A stretch of DNA of 60,000 bases from Antedon mediterranea (Eukaryota > Echinodermata > Crinoidea > Comatulida > Antedonidae). The stretch spans positions 17,290,932 through 17,350,931 of the forward strand of contig NC_092679.1 of assembly GCF_964355755.1 (NCBI RefSeq). Direction: 5' to 3'. The translations under genes were made by a program, and so were the position numbers. Shown one piece after another: positions 1 to 11,026 of the stretch (position 1 is the stretch's first letter; each line of letters starts with the position of its first letter). The notes under the pieces were generated by a model. It saw only the letters and a program-made list of their open reading frames with translations. It was not told where the DNA came from and searched no databases.

Positions 1-1518
1 TTATCTAAACTTGAGTTTAATCAGGAGGTTATAGAAAAGCACATTAATGAAATTGATTCTCATAAGGCTTCAGGTAATGATGGTCTAAGTAATATTGTTT
101 TGTCTTTAGCTGCCAAACCTCTTTCTTTCCCTTGTAAAATTTTATTTGAAAGATGCATTTCTGAGAAACGTTTTCCGATAAAATGGAAGCAAGCTAACGT
201 GTGCCCTATCTTTAAAGCTGGTTCTAAATCTGATGTACGCAATTATAGACCGGTTTCATTGTTGCCAACTATTTCTAAAGTATTTGAAAAAATTGTTCAC
301 GACCAAATTTTTAAACATATATCACCAGTTATTAGTGACCATCAACACGGATTTTACCCAGGGAGGTCTTGTGAAACAAATTTGTCTGTTCTGTTGTCAC
401 ATGCGTATGACACAATAAATGCAAAAGGGCAATGCGAAGTTGTATATACAGACATGGCTAAAGCCTTTGACAGGGTCTCCCATAAGTTAATCTTGTTCAA
501 ACTACAACAATTTGGTCTAAATCACGATTTAATTTTATTTTTTACAAGTTATTTATCGGACAGGTTTCAGAGAGTCACTTTTGATGGTAACACGTCTGAA
601 TGGCTTCCAGTTTTATCTGGCGTGCCTCAGGGGTCTATTTTGGGGCCTCTTTTTTTCATTATGTTTATCAACGATTTTTCCTTTGTTCCTCGTCATTCTA
701 ATGTTCTTATGTTTGCTGACGATTTTAAATTATTTAAGTCTATACAAACCTTAAATGATATGTTGTTGTTACAAGAAGACGTTGACAGACTCATTCACTG
801 GTGCGACACTTGGAATATGTCAGTCAATGCCTCCAAATGCAAATCAATGTCTTTTACTCTTAAGAAAAATCCCATCTATTTTGACTTTTATATTAAGAAT
901 ATTATACTTGAAAGAGTCTCTGTTCACAAAGACCTTGGTATTTTTTTAGATAGTTCATTAACCTTCTGTAAACATATTGATTTTATAGTCTCTAAATGCA
1001 ACAGACTTTTGGGCTTTCTTTGGAGACATTGCAGACATATTAACGATAAAAAGGCATTAGTTATTTTATACAAATCTTTAGTTAGGTCGAATCTTGAATT
1101 CTGCAGTGTTATTTTTAACTCTATTTCTCTTGCCCAGTCTTCTAGATTACAAAGTGTTCAGAACAAGTTTTGTCGATTTTATGTGCGTAAATTTGGTTCT
1201 ATTAGCAAAGACGTTCTTATTAATTTAGCGGGTAGGCGTAAGTTATTTGATTTAATTTTTCTTTTTAAGGCTGTGAACTCAATTTTCCATGGTAATTTTG
1301 AAGTGTACTTTCCTATTTCTGTTCCACAATATCAATTGCGTAATCCTGCTTTATTTTCTATATCAAGAGGGAGGGTAAATATTACTAAAAATGGTTTTGT
1401 TAATCGTTTGCCTAAGTTATACCACTCACTATGTAAAATTGATGGATCTGTTGATATTTTTTTTGATTCCCTTGCTTGTTTCCGTCACAAGGTTTTGTCT
1501 AATGTCAGTAATATTTAA
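1..1518 (+). mobile_element. Non-LTR retrotransposon reverse transcriptase ORF (5'-truncated by window edge)
   Basis: This is the C-terminal part of a LINE polyprotein that reverse-transcribes the element's RNA. The frame is open from base 1 to a TAA at 1516-1518, about 505 codons, so the start and any endonuclease domain lie left of the window. Visible RT motifs, in order: KASGNDG near residue 22, NYRPVSLLP near residue 80, SGVPQGSILGPLFF near residue 206, and the catalytic MFADD near residue 237, followed by a thumb/connection region. The motif style resembles the Jockey/CR1/Rex group; the exact clade is not resolved. There is no stop or frameshift in the visible part, so the copy may be young. 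CCDC61 exons stop at 2048 without a terminal exon, so this element probably sits antisense inside a CCDC61 intron. Confidence 0.93.
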
Positions 1519-1650
1519 ATGTTGTCTTGTTATCTATTGATTTTTGCTTGTATATAATATGTTATATTTTACGACTTTCAACCCTGTTAATGGTGACGTT
1601 TGGTCACTGTAGGGTGATGATGAAATAAAATAAAAAATAAAAATTATAAA
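1519..1650 (+). mobile_element. 3' UTR and A-rich tail of the LINE
   Basis: The stretch after the RT stop ends in GATGATGAAATAAAATAAAA followed by more A/T. This is the short simple-repeat type of tail used by several non-LTR clades instead of pure poly(A). It probably marks the element's 3' end. The flanking target-site duplication cannot be checked because the 5' end is outside the window. Confidence 0.6.
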
Positions 1651-2047
1651 TATAGATATTTATTATTAGGTAGCATGTTTTCGTTTTAAAAAACAAAGAG
1701 CTGTGCTCTGCATAGAATGTGATAGTTTCTTCAATTTTGTTCAATATGTTTTTGCATAAAATATTGCAGGTGTACAATATTCACTATACCTGGTCAAATA
1801 GTTGCTTTTCATCACCCGATTTGAATCACCTCCACCTCCCCTCACCTCCCACCCTAACACAACAAATTTGAAATGTGCTTTTATAAAGTATTAAAGGATA
1901 TCTCCTTGGCTTCGAAATACTGTTATTTTTCTTCCTTTGGTATACCTTAAAATAAAAGAAAATACAATTGTTTAAAGTACTGTATTGTAACAATACATTT
2001 CTAGTTCAACAAAATATTTAATTATCTAAAATGCATATTTTACATAC

Positions 2048-5000
2048 CATGTTTGGGCTGTCCCAATACGATGTCCTACTAGGTTTTGACACACCAGGCC
2101 TTTTCCTATCATAATAAAAAAAAAGATTTGATAATTAGAAAGTATTGAAACTGAGTGGTGTTACACAGATGAGCGGTAACGTCAGTAAAACTTAGTAGCT
2201 TGTTGCACAGATGCATGTATCTATCCTGAACGGAAACCGCCATCCACGCTTCTGCTCTGTGCTGTGTGTAAATGGTCATAAGAAATAACTGAGATTCTAT
2301 ATTTTTATTACCATTACCGCTCGTCTGTGTAGACATGAAAGCTGAAAAACACATTTCCAAATCATACATACCTATTCTTACCCTGAGATGCATCTGAAAA
2401 GTAGTCGATATCACTTAATCCAGTAGAAGACCGACGATTACCTCGACTCTCAATTGAAGACGGTCTGTAATTCCTGCTACCTATAAATACGACAATATTC
2501 ATTTCATTCTATGATGTTTAAATACTTTAATGTTTTCAAAATTTATTATCAAAAAACAATTTAAATTTTTCATTAGTTGATAGTTAACCTACTCCCTCTA
2601 TGTATTCTTCAGTGTGCAAAATATATATACAATAATTAAATAAAATTTTGTTGCCAATAATTATTTTTTTCTTCTTCCAGGTGTTTGGGAGATGGTTGCC
2701 AATTTTGGGCTATTAAATGGTGCCAATAAAATGAAAATTATGTTTGGTTAGTCTAGCGAAACCTCCTCAATTTCTATCCTATGGCACGGTCCAGCTTCAA
2801 TTTTTGACATATTACCTGATTTTGTCCGTGACCTTGACCTTCCCCTTTCCTGTGAACCTATACCAGACATATTAAACCTTTTGTGTCTTTCTCTGAACAA
2901 GAAAACAAAACTAATTTTAATACAATGAATACATGTTATTTATTGAGTGTTCTGGTTTATTTTTTATTTTTTAATTAATTAATTTAATTGGAACGGATGA
3001 CAAATTAAAGATACCTTTAACAAAATGTATAAGTTTTAAGTACTTACACCTTAGACTTGGTTTCTTGTTGCCGTTTCTTTTTGTCCTCAATGTAAGCTGT
3101 TGGATTAAAGCGAGGAACACGAGCACCTACAGTACAAAACAACAAGAAAGAAAGAACTGTAATTTTATATTGAATTAATATTACTGTATAGTATTGCCTA
3201 GAGATATAAATTTATATCTTGGCCAATAATTATTTGCTTAATTTTTTGAGAAGTGCTCTCAATGTACTGAGTAGGGCAAAACAATTAGTTGCCTGACTAT
3301 TAAGGGAACACTTTGTTGGGTCCTAAAGGTGTCCCCTAAGTAAGGCTCTGCTGTAAAGTATATAGACAAAAAATGTAGTAATGCACCTATTTTAATTTTC
3401 ACAATATAGAGGATGCTATGAGATGCAATCAATTTTACCTGCTGGTGAAGGAGACCGACTACCTATAGAAGACACGGATGGAGTACGTCCTCGTGAGGTA
3501 GACCTACGCCTTGGTTCTCGTGTGAAAGCTCGCTCACGGGATAATGACCTTTGTCTAGAAGCTTCACGTGCTCTATCTTGCGTGCTTAACGGCTGACGTG
3601 CTGGTTTGCGATGAGATGACCGGGGGGGCGGTAGAATAGGCGATCTGTTAGCTCTTCCATTTCTAAGATAGACAAAAATAGGCATGTAAATAGATATGTT
3701 TGGAATGTAGTAAGTACAAAGGGGTACATGAAAAGAATAAATAAAATTGTACTACCTTCGCTTGTAGACAGCTAGTTCATTTGTAAGGCTTTTTACTCGA
3801 ACTCTTAAATTTCTTTCGCTGGCCCGAAGTTCCTCTACCTAGGATATAAAAAATAAACGTTAGTTTTCAAACTCCATATAAATAGGCAATACTTAAGGAA
3901 ATTAAAGTCCCTTCATAAGTAAGCAAGGGTAATTTACAATAAAAGTGACAATCATATGAATTTTGTTTGTTTTATAAAATATTGTGGGTGGGATATTCTG
4001 GTATTTGGTTCAATGTAGACAGGAAAGAATTTTAAAAGGTCCTCTATAATATTGTTGGTCAGAAGGTTTTCACAATTTTTAGTATCTTATGTTGGCCACA
4101 AGTTTTGTATAAAATACACCTCATCAACATAAAATCAAATAAATGTTTAAAATAACTACTAAAATATAAAGTATAAGGTATGTTATTGCATGATGCAGTA
4201 GTACCGTACAACACATTATCTGTGAAATTGGAGTAGTTGCAGAAGGTATCAGTACATTTATTTTCCTTTAAGTTTTTTTACCTCTTCGACTAAATCTTTA
4301 AACTCTTGATTTCTTTTGGCAGTTGATCGTTGAAACTTTCGTCTTTCATTCATTAATTCTTCTTCAGAATTTTTTATAGCATTTTTGAGAAAGCGAATTT
4401 CTTTTACCGATGATCCTTTTGTTGTTGTTTTCAATTCTCGCCTAAACTGGAGAAATGACGCCTCTATTTCTTGCTTTTCTTGTAAAAGGATTTCATAACT
4501 AGAGAATAAATAACTCATTATAATGACATAACAGGTCAGTAGAAGGATGAGGATTGGTTAGAATTATAGCTCATTGCACAATTTACATTTATTTTATTCA
4601 ATAACAATTTATAGAATGAGTACAAAATAGTAACTTTACAGTTGTCTTTGGTCATTATGCATTTTTTATGCAATTTTCATCAACCAACTGTCCTCTTTCT
4701 TAAACTTCATAAATTATTTTGTCACAGAACATTGAAAGTGTTATGCTCAACATATTAAAACACAGTATAACCCCTTCTATTGGCCAACCTCAATTCAGAA
4801 GTTCTACTGTAAGTGGTGAATACAATAGACAGTAAGTAAGTAAATGAATACTTTAGTAAGCTCCAATATCATTTATCCACAATAAATATACTGATACGAT
4901 ACAATATTATTTATTGTCATCTTAACAATAAAGTACAAATGACATTTGGTTGGTTAGTTTACATACAATTTACAGAATAAATACAATAAAAAGCATTTAA

Positions 5001-8000
5001 CCAATGAATCTAAAAAGATCTTACAAACTAAATATGTGAATAGAATTATATAAACAATGATTGTCGGCAAATAAAGGCACAGCATTAGGCCTCTAGGGTT
5101 CTGTTTCTGCTGCATAACGCAAATTAACCGTTTATTTTAAAATAGATTAAAAATAACAAGACTGCGTTTCTGCTCAATTTGTGCTCCGAAATAACCGGTT
5201 ATATCAATGGGTGGTCACTGACAAAAATAGTTAGAATTACCCAAAATGCAATTGGTCCTCTTGGTGGTTAATTCAAACGTTACTGCCGTGTAGTTGACTC
5301 GGGGTCAGCAGCTGTCAATCAAATAACCGTTATTTTGTGTTGCAGCTAAAAGTTGCCCAGCGATAACCAGTTAAATGGCTTTCTAACACAGAATTGAATG
5401 GGTGTTTTTAACCGGTTATTTAGCGCTGCCTTTTAACCAGTTACCACAAATTTGTTCCGTTTCTGCTCGCAAGAAAATGGAGTTAATTTATTCACACCGA
5501 TTTTAACCGGTTATTTTTATGCAGTAGAAACAGGCCCTCAGTCCATAGAAGCCACATAGAGCAGTATCTATAATAATAAGCCAACAGCGTAATGTCCCGT
5601 CTTGAACACATATTAATATTGTAAAGTAGGGCAGAGTACTTACTCCTTTTGTAATCTGTGAAGCTCCACATTCCTGAATTCTGGCTGGAGCTAAAAATGA
5701 AACGTGTTTTTTTTAATCCAGAATTTTTGTTTAATATATAAAGGTAAATGCAAATTAGTATAAAATATAAGTACAGTATGTTATAAGCTGATTTTTAAAA
5801 ATTAATTTGAAACCTTTCTAAAAATTAGAAGTCCCAAAATAGGATATATTTCCTTTTCTATAATTTAATCAAACGTTAAAAATTAATTGCTACTTTCTTT
5901 AATAATGTCAGTGCTTTCAATTCATTATTAAATTATCAATTAATTTAGTCTCGTTGACATGTTTGATAACGAGTTGATGATTTAATGTATACACAACTGA
6001 TTAAAAATCCACTTTAGTTAATGAAAAACTTACATGGATTAGATCAGTATAATTGCTAGATCTAACAAACAACATATTACAATAATTAGCCAATTTTTAC
6101 TGATTCCTTGAGGGGGCAGAAATCTCAATCTCGTAATTATTTTCAAAGTAAGTTATTGTAGTTATATTTAATATAGGGCATTATACCAAAATCTTGATTC
6201 AATTTGTTAAATTAAAAATAATAAATAGAAAAAACATCATATTATATGCTAACTAAAAGAGAATGAAAAACTAAAGAGGAACCAAATATAACCACAAGCA
6301 TTCTAACTACTGCGAGAGGTTAAAAACAGACGAGGCAAAGATGTTTTAAATATAATAATTATTATAATAAAATAAGACGTTATCTGCTGGGAAATTCGGG
6401 TGTGTAGTGAAAATGCATGCTAGCTACGGCCCTGGTATGGTAACCAGTGTTCTCCCGAAGCAGGTTACGCCAGCAAGATTTACCTACAAGATTATAGTCC
6501 AGGAAGAAGGGCCTGAGTGGTGAGATTAGACTGAAAATGCATTAAAAACGATTTTCAATAATGAATTGTGTCAACAATTTTGCTTAAATCATATACCATA
6601 CTAGCAAAGATAGGGCGGGGTTCAAATGTAATAATGTTATAAATCATTTCCAGTCCTGGTAAACTCGCTTTCTCTCTCTTTACAATTTAAATTTAATAAT
6701 CTGATCAAAATCTAATCAATATTATTTTATTAAACAAGAGCAAAACATCTTTAATTACAATAATGTAATGAATAAATTGTGAAGTGTGATGGTTTTACTT
6801 ATAATTAACTTATGCAAATTCATGTCTGAAATTTCAAGTTTTCTTTCAATCAAAAACAATTTTTAAAAAAACATAATAGCAGGGAGGGCTAGGGAAAAGT
6901 CACAGTAGATACATTTTACTTATCATATTGTTCAATTTTTTTTTAATTACCTGAATTTTCTACATATTAATAAATAATTTTGATAATATCTCATCTTAAT
7001 TTAAATATTCTTTCTGAAGAAAGAAAGGGAGGTCAGGGTAATGTTTTGGTTAACTTAAATTTTCCTGGCAGTTTAGCACGTTTTGTATTAGGTACCACTA
7101 TTCCAAAGAGACCCTCCAACACTGGGCTGCTCATGCTCTGGGGCCCCTTAAGCTCTGGTTCCCCTTAAGCTCTGGGGCCCCTTAAGCTCTGGTGCCCCTT
7201 AAGCTCTGGGGCCCCTTAAGCTCTGGGGCCCCTTAAGCTCTGTGGCCCCTTAAGCTCTGGGGCCCCTTATGCTCTGGGGCACCTTAAGCTCTGGGGCCCC
7301 TTAAGCTCTGGGGCCCCTGGGTTTAGCCAGTAAACGCTCATAGATGTTATAAATGCTACTATTCCAAATGTGAAGCATCTCAAATAAAAACATCACATGG
7401 AACTTATTTAGAAATTGATTTAACAATATAATTTTCACAAATTGAATAAGTACACTAGCAGTTACAGTACATATAAACAAGTGCAACCTCACAGAGTTGT
7501 AATTGCTAGTCATTATTTGATAATTCATTTTTCAACAATAGGTTTCAATATCATGAATAAAAATCGACTTGTAAAAGAACAATTGAGCGACCATGAGGAT
7601 AATTATGAATGTCAGTATAATTCTTGTATTCAAGGATGAATTACAATAAGACCTCAATTACTGGTTGTTTTCTATTGTAATATAAGCAGCAATTATATAT
7701 ATGAATGAGCATCAAACACATTCACGTTTATAATCTCAATAAAAAAAATGTCTTAATTTAAATTCTAAAGTTAGTCACGTACGACTATTAATTTGATATG
7801 GATTCCAAAATAATAACTACTGCAATGTAAGGTCTTTCATTCAATTGAGGACCACTTTATTTAAAGTTGCCTCCAATTATAGACCACTTTTCTTTAGCCT
7901 GGATAGTAATAAAATTTGGCTCGATTAAGTAATATTTAATAATATTAGTGTTGGATTTTTAGTTTTTTAGTCTATTTTTTTATTTTTTTATTCTCATTTT

Positions 8001-11000
8001 AGGTAAATTGCCAAGAATAACCACAAGTGAATTCATTCACTATCCTTCTCAAAGGTGGTAATCCCGTTACATATACACAATATGCTCTACATAAACAAAG
8101 ACTTATTATTACAAGTCTTTGGGAGTGGAGTTGTAAATTGTCATATGACAGGACTTGAACCCAGGACCCTTAGATTGGTAGCCTAGCATCATAACCACCA
8201 AGCAACAACTCCACTCCGTCAATGACAACCAAAACCACGGCCGAACCGGTTAAACATTTATATATATATCTTTATCGTTTCAAATTAATTAATTAAATTT
8301 CAGTATATTACCGGGCGGTTTAGGATTAATGTTCTTTGCCTGATTTGTTTATATATATATATATATATATTTTTATACCATTTTTTTAATTTAGAGAAAA
8401 AAAGATTATTTGATAAAGCAAATGTCAGTGCTTTGGTTTGTGTTGAAGTTTATTGATGGCTAGCAAAATTGAATTCGGGCCAGTAACAACATTGTTTACT
8501 GGCCCAAATATAACATGACATGATTCAGTTTACATAATTTTATTACTTTTAAATTCAGGGCCAGTAACAAAATTGTTTACTGACCCAAAAAAAACATAAA
8601 CATGATTTTATTTACAAAATGTTATTACTTTTGAACTCAAGCCAGTAACAAAATTGTTTACTGGCCCAAACATGATTTTTTTTACAGAATGTTATTTTTC
8701 GATAATTTGTGATAATACATACTGTACCTGTTTCTTCAAACGCTTAATCTCCAATTTTAAGTCACGTACTGTGTTCTGTAAAAGCACAGGATCTGGTTTG
8801 CCTTGGTATGTTAACGGGAGCGGGTAGTGGATTCTAAAACACAAAAAAGATCAATTTATCAATTGAAACTGTACAAAGTACATTCTTTTTTATTATTTAT
8901 ATACTGGGTATTGAATTTAAATGCCAGTAAATGTTTGTACAGTGTAACTTAAAATTTGTGTTTTTATGCAACTTCGGATTTTGGTAGGAGTCACCAGATA
9001 TAATACAGTATAACATGATTTTCAGCTTAAACTACTGAAAATAAAATCAGAATTTTGCCATTTAAAAAAAATGTTTGGGGTTTTTTTTTATTATCATTCA
9101 TTCGTTCATTTTACTTTTATTCGGAAACAAACGTCCGCAGTTACAAAATTAATTACATAAATAAGTTTAAATAAAAAATCTCAGGACCTCCATCATTTTG
9201 TTATGAAGCCTGGATGATTCAAATGATGATACAATTAATATATATATGTTTGAACATTCAAAAAATATATATGAAAATTCATGCCTGTAGCTAAGATTTA
9301 AATGATTAAAAAATCAGTAGCCTTTGGGTTATGACATTTTCATAAAAAAATATGCATACCTATCAAACTCAACAGTGTAAGTAACGATCAAATAACGCTT
9401 TGAATTGAGTGCAACCTTTTGTGAACTTGGAACAGTTCGACTGGCGACACCTGCTTTTGAATTCCGTAACGATTCAAGATCAGCATATGTTAGCAGGTCG
9501 AGGTTGACAGATTCACTAGTCTTGTAAAAGGACAAAAGAAACAGATAATTTAAGTTATTTTTTTGCTTTAAATCAAACTTTTTTTAAGTAAATAATATTT
9601 TTTTTTTAATCCAGTTTTTGATCAAAGTGAATAACTATTATGCGACAAATAAAAATGGCAAAGTAAACAACAAATTTGAAGAAAAAACAATTGTTAGGGG
9701 GAAAATATATCAAATATTTTATATATAGGATATGAATACACTTATTATAACTAAAAATTCAATTATCACAAAAATAAAATGAAAAATGTTGCTGAATAAC
9801 TGAACAACATAGGTCGGTTGGTAAAATATTTTTTGGTTTTGGCCAGTCGAACTTGGTCAACAGCTGACATATCTTACCTACCTTTGAAATTGCTGATTTT
9901 AACATATTCACAAAAATTGAAAACTGTTTAAAATTTCCTGTTTTGTGGGTCAAATCTTCTATATCTAAAAATGAAAATGTTTTCAAAAGAGTTACGCTAA
10001 AATGAAATGACTTTTATTGTCATAAGAAAATGCTCAAAATCTATGTATTAATAATTGCGTCAATATTGTATTGTTTTGACACAAACTTACCAGGTGACAC
10101 AATACAGACATTATTGATGCATTGTACATTTTTTAGACTGATCGATGTTTTTAACATTTGGTACACCAAAATCACTACAAAAGTATGATTTTATTAAATA
10201 ATGATGATAAAATGTAATAACACTCTAAATACAGGGAATAATTTCGCCAGTGTAGCATAGCAAAAAGCTATACAAAACAACATTATTGCTACACATTTCT
10301 AAAAAAAAAGACAATACAAAACTATGTTTCTCAACTCAACAATCAGTTTGATTAGCAATTTTGCTAAACAAAATTTTTAAATGAAATTTTTCCCTGAAAT
10401 ATATCATATTTTGTATAATTTACACTTTATACTGGTAGGGCTTGATTATTATTGATAGGACTTGGTATTCAGGAGGAACACAACATTCAAGAGTGTGATA
10501 TAATTCCTTTGTGTTGTTAAAGATAATTCTATTGATCTCTTTTTTGACCGTTATAATTGTTTTTGTAATAAAATTAGTAAAATTGTATAAATTTGTATTG
10601 TTAGATTTTAAGATTTATATATATTTTTATATGGTATAGTTTATTCCATTGTGTAAGGGGCGGGTTTCCCGCTGTTGAATGAGTTTGAATAAAATAAAAA
10701 AAATAAAATAAAAATATGTGGGTTATATAAAGTGAATAATCATTTTTACTATACAAAAGATATTATGAGATGTCTTGAAAGGAGTTTATTCTTATCTCCT
10801 TATTTACAGTAGTAGGCTAAGTACAGTACATACATTCAACAACCACTTCTCCCACACTCTAAGATAGGCTCAGACTTCACTTACAAGTTGCATCAAAGGT
10901 ATTCCGCCATTGGTCCGCTGAAAGACGATCCTCGACCTCTACCATGAGCTGATCATCAGTTTGCACAGTTGCTGTGACAACATACTCCATGCCACGGAAC

Positions 11001-11026
11001 ACAAACACACTACTATTGTTGTCCAT
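2048..11026 (-). CDS. CCDC61: Coiled-coil domain-containing protein 61 (CCDC61/VFL3), 3'-incomplete, 12 exons visible
   Basis: CCDC61/VFL3 is a SAS-6/XRCC4-fold paralogue that assembles at centrioles and basal bodies and helps anchor and orient them. Exons on the minus strand: 11026-10885, 9964-9882, 9520-9360, 8833-8728, 5690-5644, 4498-4282, 3838-3756, 3662-3439, 3126-3048, 2892-2816, 2480-2372, 2105-2048. All joins are GT/AG and in phase and give 462 codons; the human protein is about 510 residues. Residues 1-47 include VFRGMEYVV and DRLSADQW. The head domain shows IEDLTHKTGNFKQF, LDLLTYADLESLR, LNSKRYLIVTY and HYPLPLTYQGKPDPV. A coiled coil follows (about 165-280), ending SLTNELAVYKRR. 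After it comes a basic serine/arginine-rich region (280-462) with RFNPTAYIEDKK. The missing C-terminal exons should lie left of the window. The start is the first ATG in the first coding exon and matches the family N-terminus. Confidence 0.95.
2160..2331. mobile_element. Short inverted-repeat element (family B), diverged copy in a CCDC61 intron
   Basis: The ends are TTACACAGATGAGCGGTAAC and a matching inverted ATTACCGCTCGTCTGTGTA. The interior shares the phrase ATCTATCCTGA and GGAAACC with the copy at 38977-39146. No coding capacity, so it is a non-autonomous MITE-like element. It lies in the intron between the exons at 2480-2372 and 2105-2048. Confidence 0.6.
5089..5540. mobile_element. MITE-like element (family C) full of AACCGGTTA palindromes
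   Basis: The outer ends form an inverted repeat: CTGTTTCTGCTGCATAA at 5101-5117 against TTATGCAGTAGAAACAG at the right end. The interior carries many copies of AACCGGTTA or TAACCGGTTAT and has no ORF. It sits in the CCDC61 intron between the exons at 5690-5644 and 4498-4282. Only one copy is in the window, so the mobile nature is inferred from the termini. Confidence 0.6.
7128..7320. repeat. 17-bp GC-rich minisatellite
   Basis: About 11 tandem copies of a unit close to TTAAGCTCTGGGGCCCC, with single-base variants (GGTTCCCC, GGTGCCCC, GTGGCCCC). It is the most GC-rich tract in this AT-rich window and lies in the CCDC61 intron between the exons at 8833-8728 and 5690-5644. No conserved coding meaning was found. 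Confidence 0.9.
7999..8217 (-). mobile_element. tRNA-derived SINE (family 1), copy 1
   Basis: Read on the minus strand it has a tRNA-like head: an A-box-like TTGCTTGGTGGTTATG, then a B box GGGTTCAAGTCC. The flanking phrase GGGAGTGGAGTTG and the tail region AAATTGCCAAGAATAACC recur at 32507-32747. Two copies with the same order of segments support a SINE rather than a functional tRNA. It lies in a CCDC61 intron. Confidence 0.7.
8470..8700. repeat. Tandem repeat of ~80-85 bp with a GGCCAGTAACA hairpin
   Basis: Three tandem units each contain GGCCAGTAACAA, TTGTTTACTGGCCC and a following AAACATGATTT...ATGTTATT segment. GGCCAGTAAACA and its inverted partner could fold into a small stem. The array ends about 30 bp from the CCDC61 exon at 8833-8728, on its 5'-splice-site side. 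Confidence 0.7.
10540..10715 (+). mobile_element. Probable LINE 3'-end fragment
   Basis: This AT-rich segment includes GGGGCGGGTTTCCCGC, GAATGAGTTTGAATAAAAT and a tail of repeated AATAAAA. The tail style matches the LINE at 1519-1650. It carries no RT coding sequence, so it would be a 5'-truncated insertion in CCDC61 intron 1. The call rests on tail style alone. Confidence 0.35.

Noticed and set aside
7999-8217. Possible functional tRNA gene on the minus strand
   Set aside because: The same tRNA-like head plus identical body recurs at 32507-32747, which fits a SINE.
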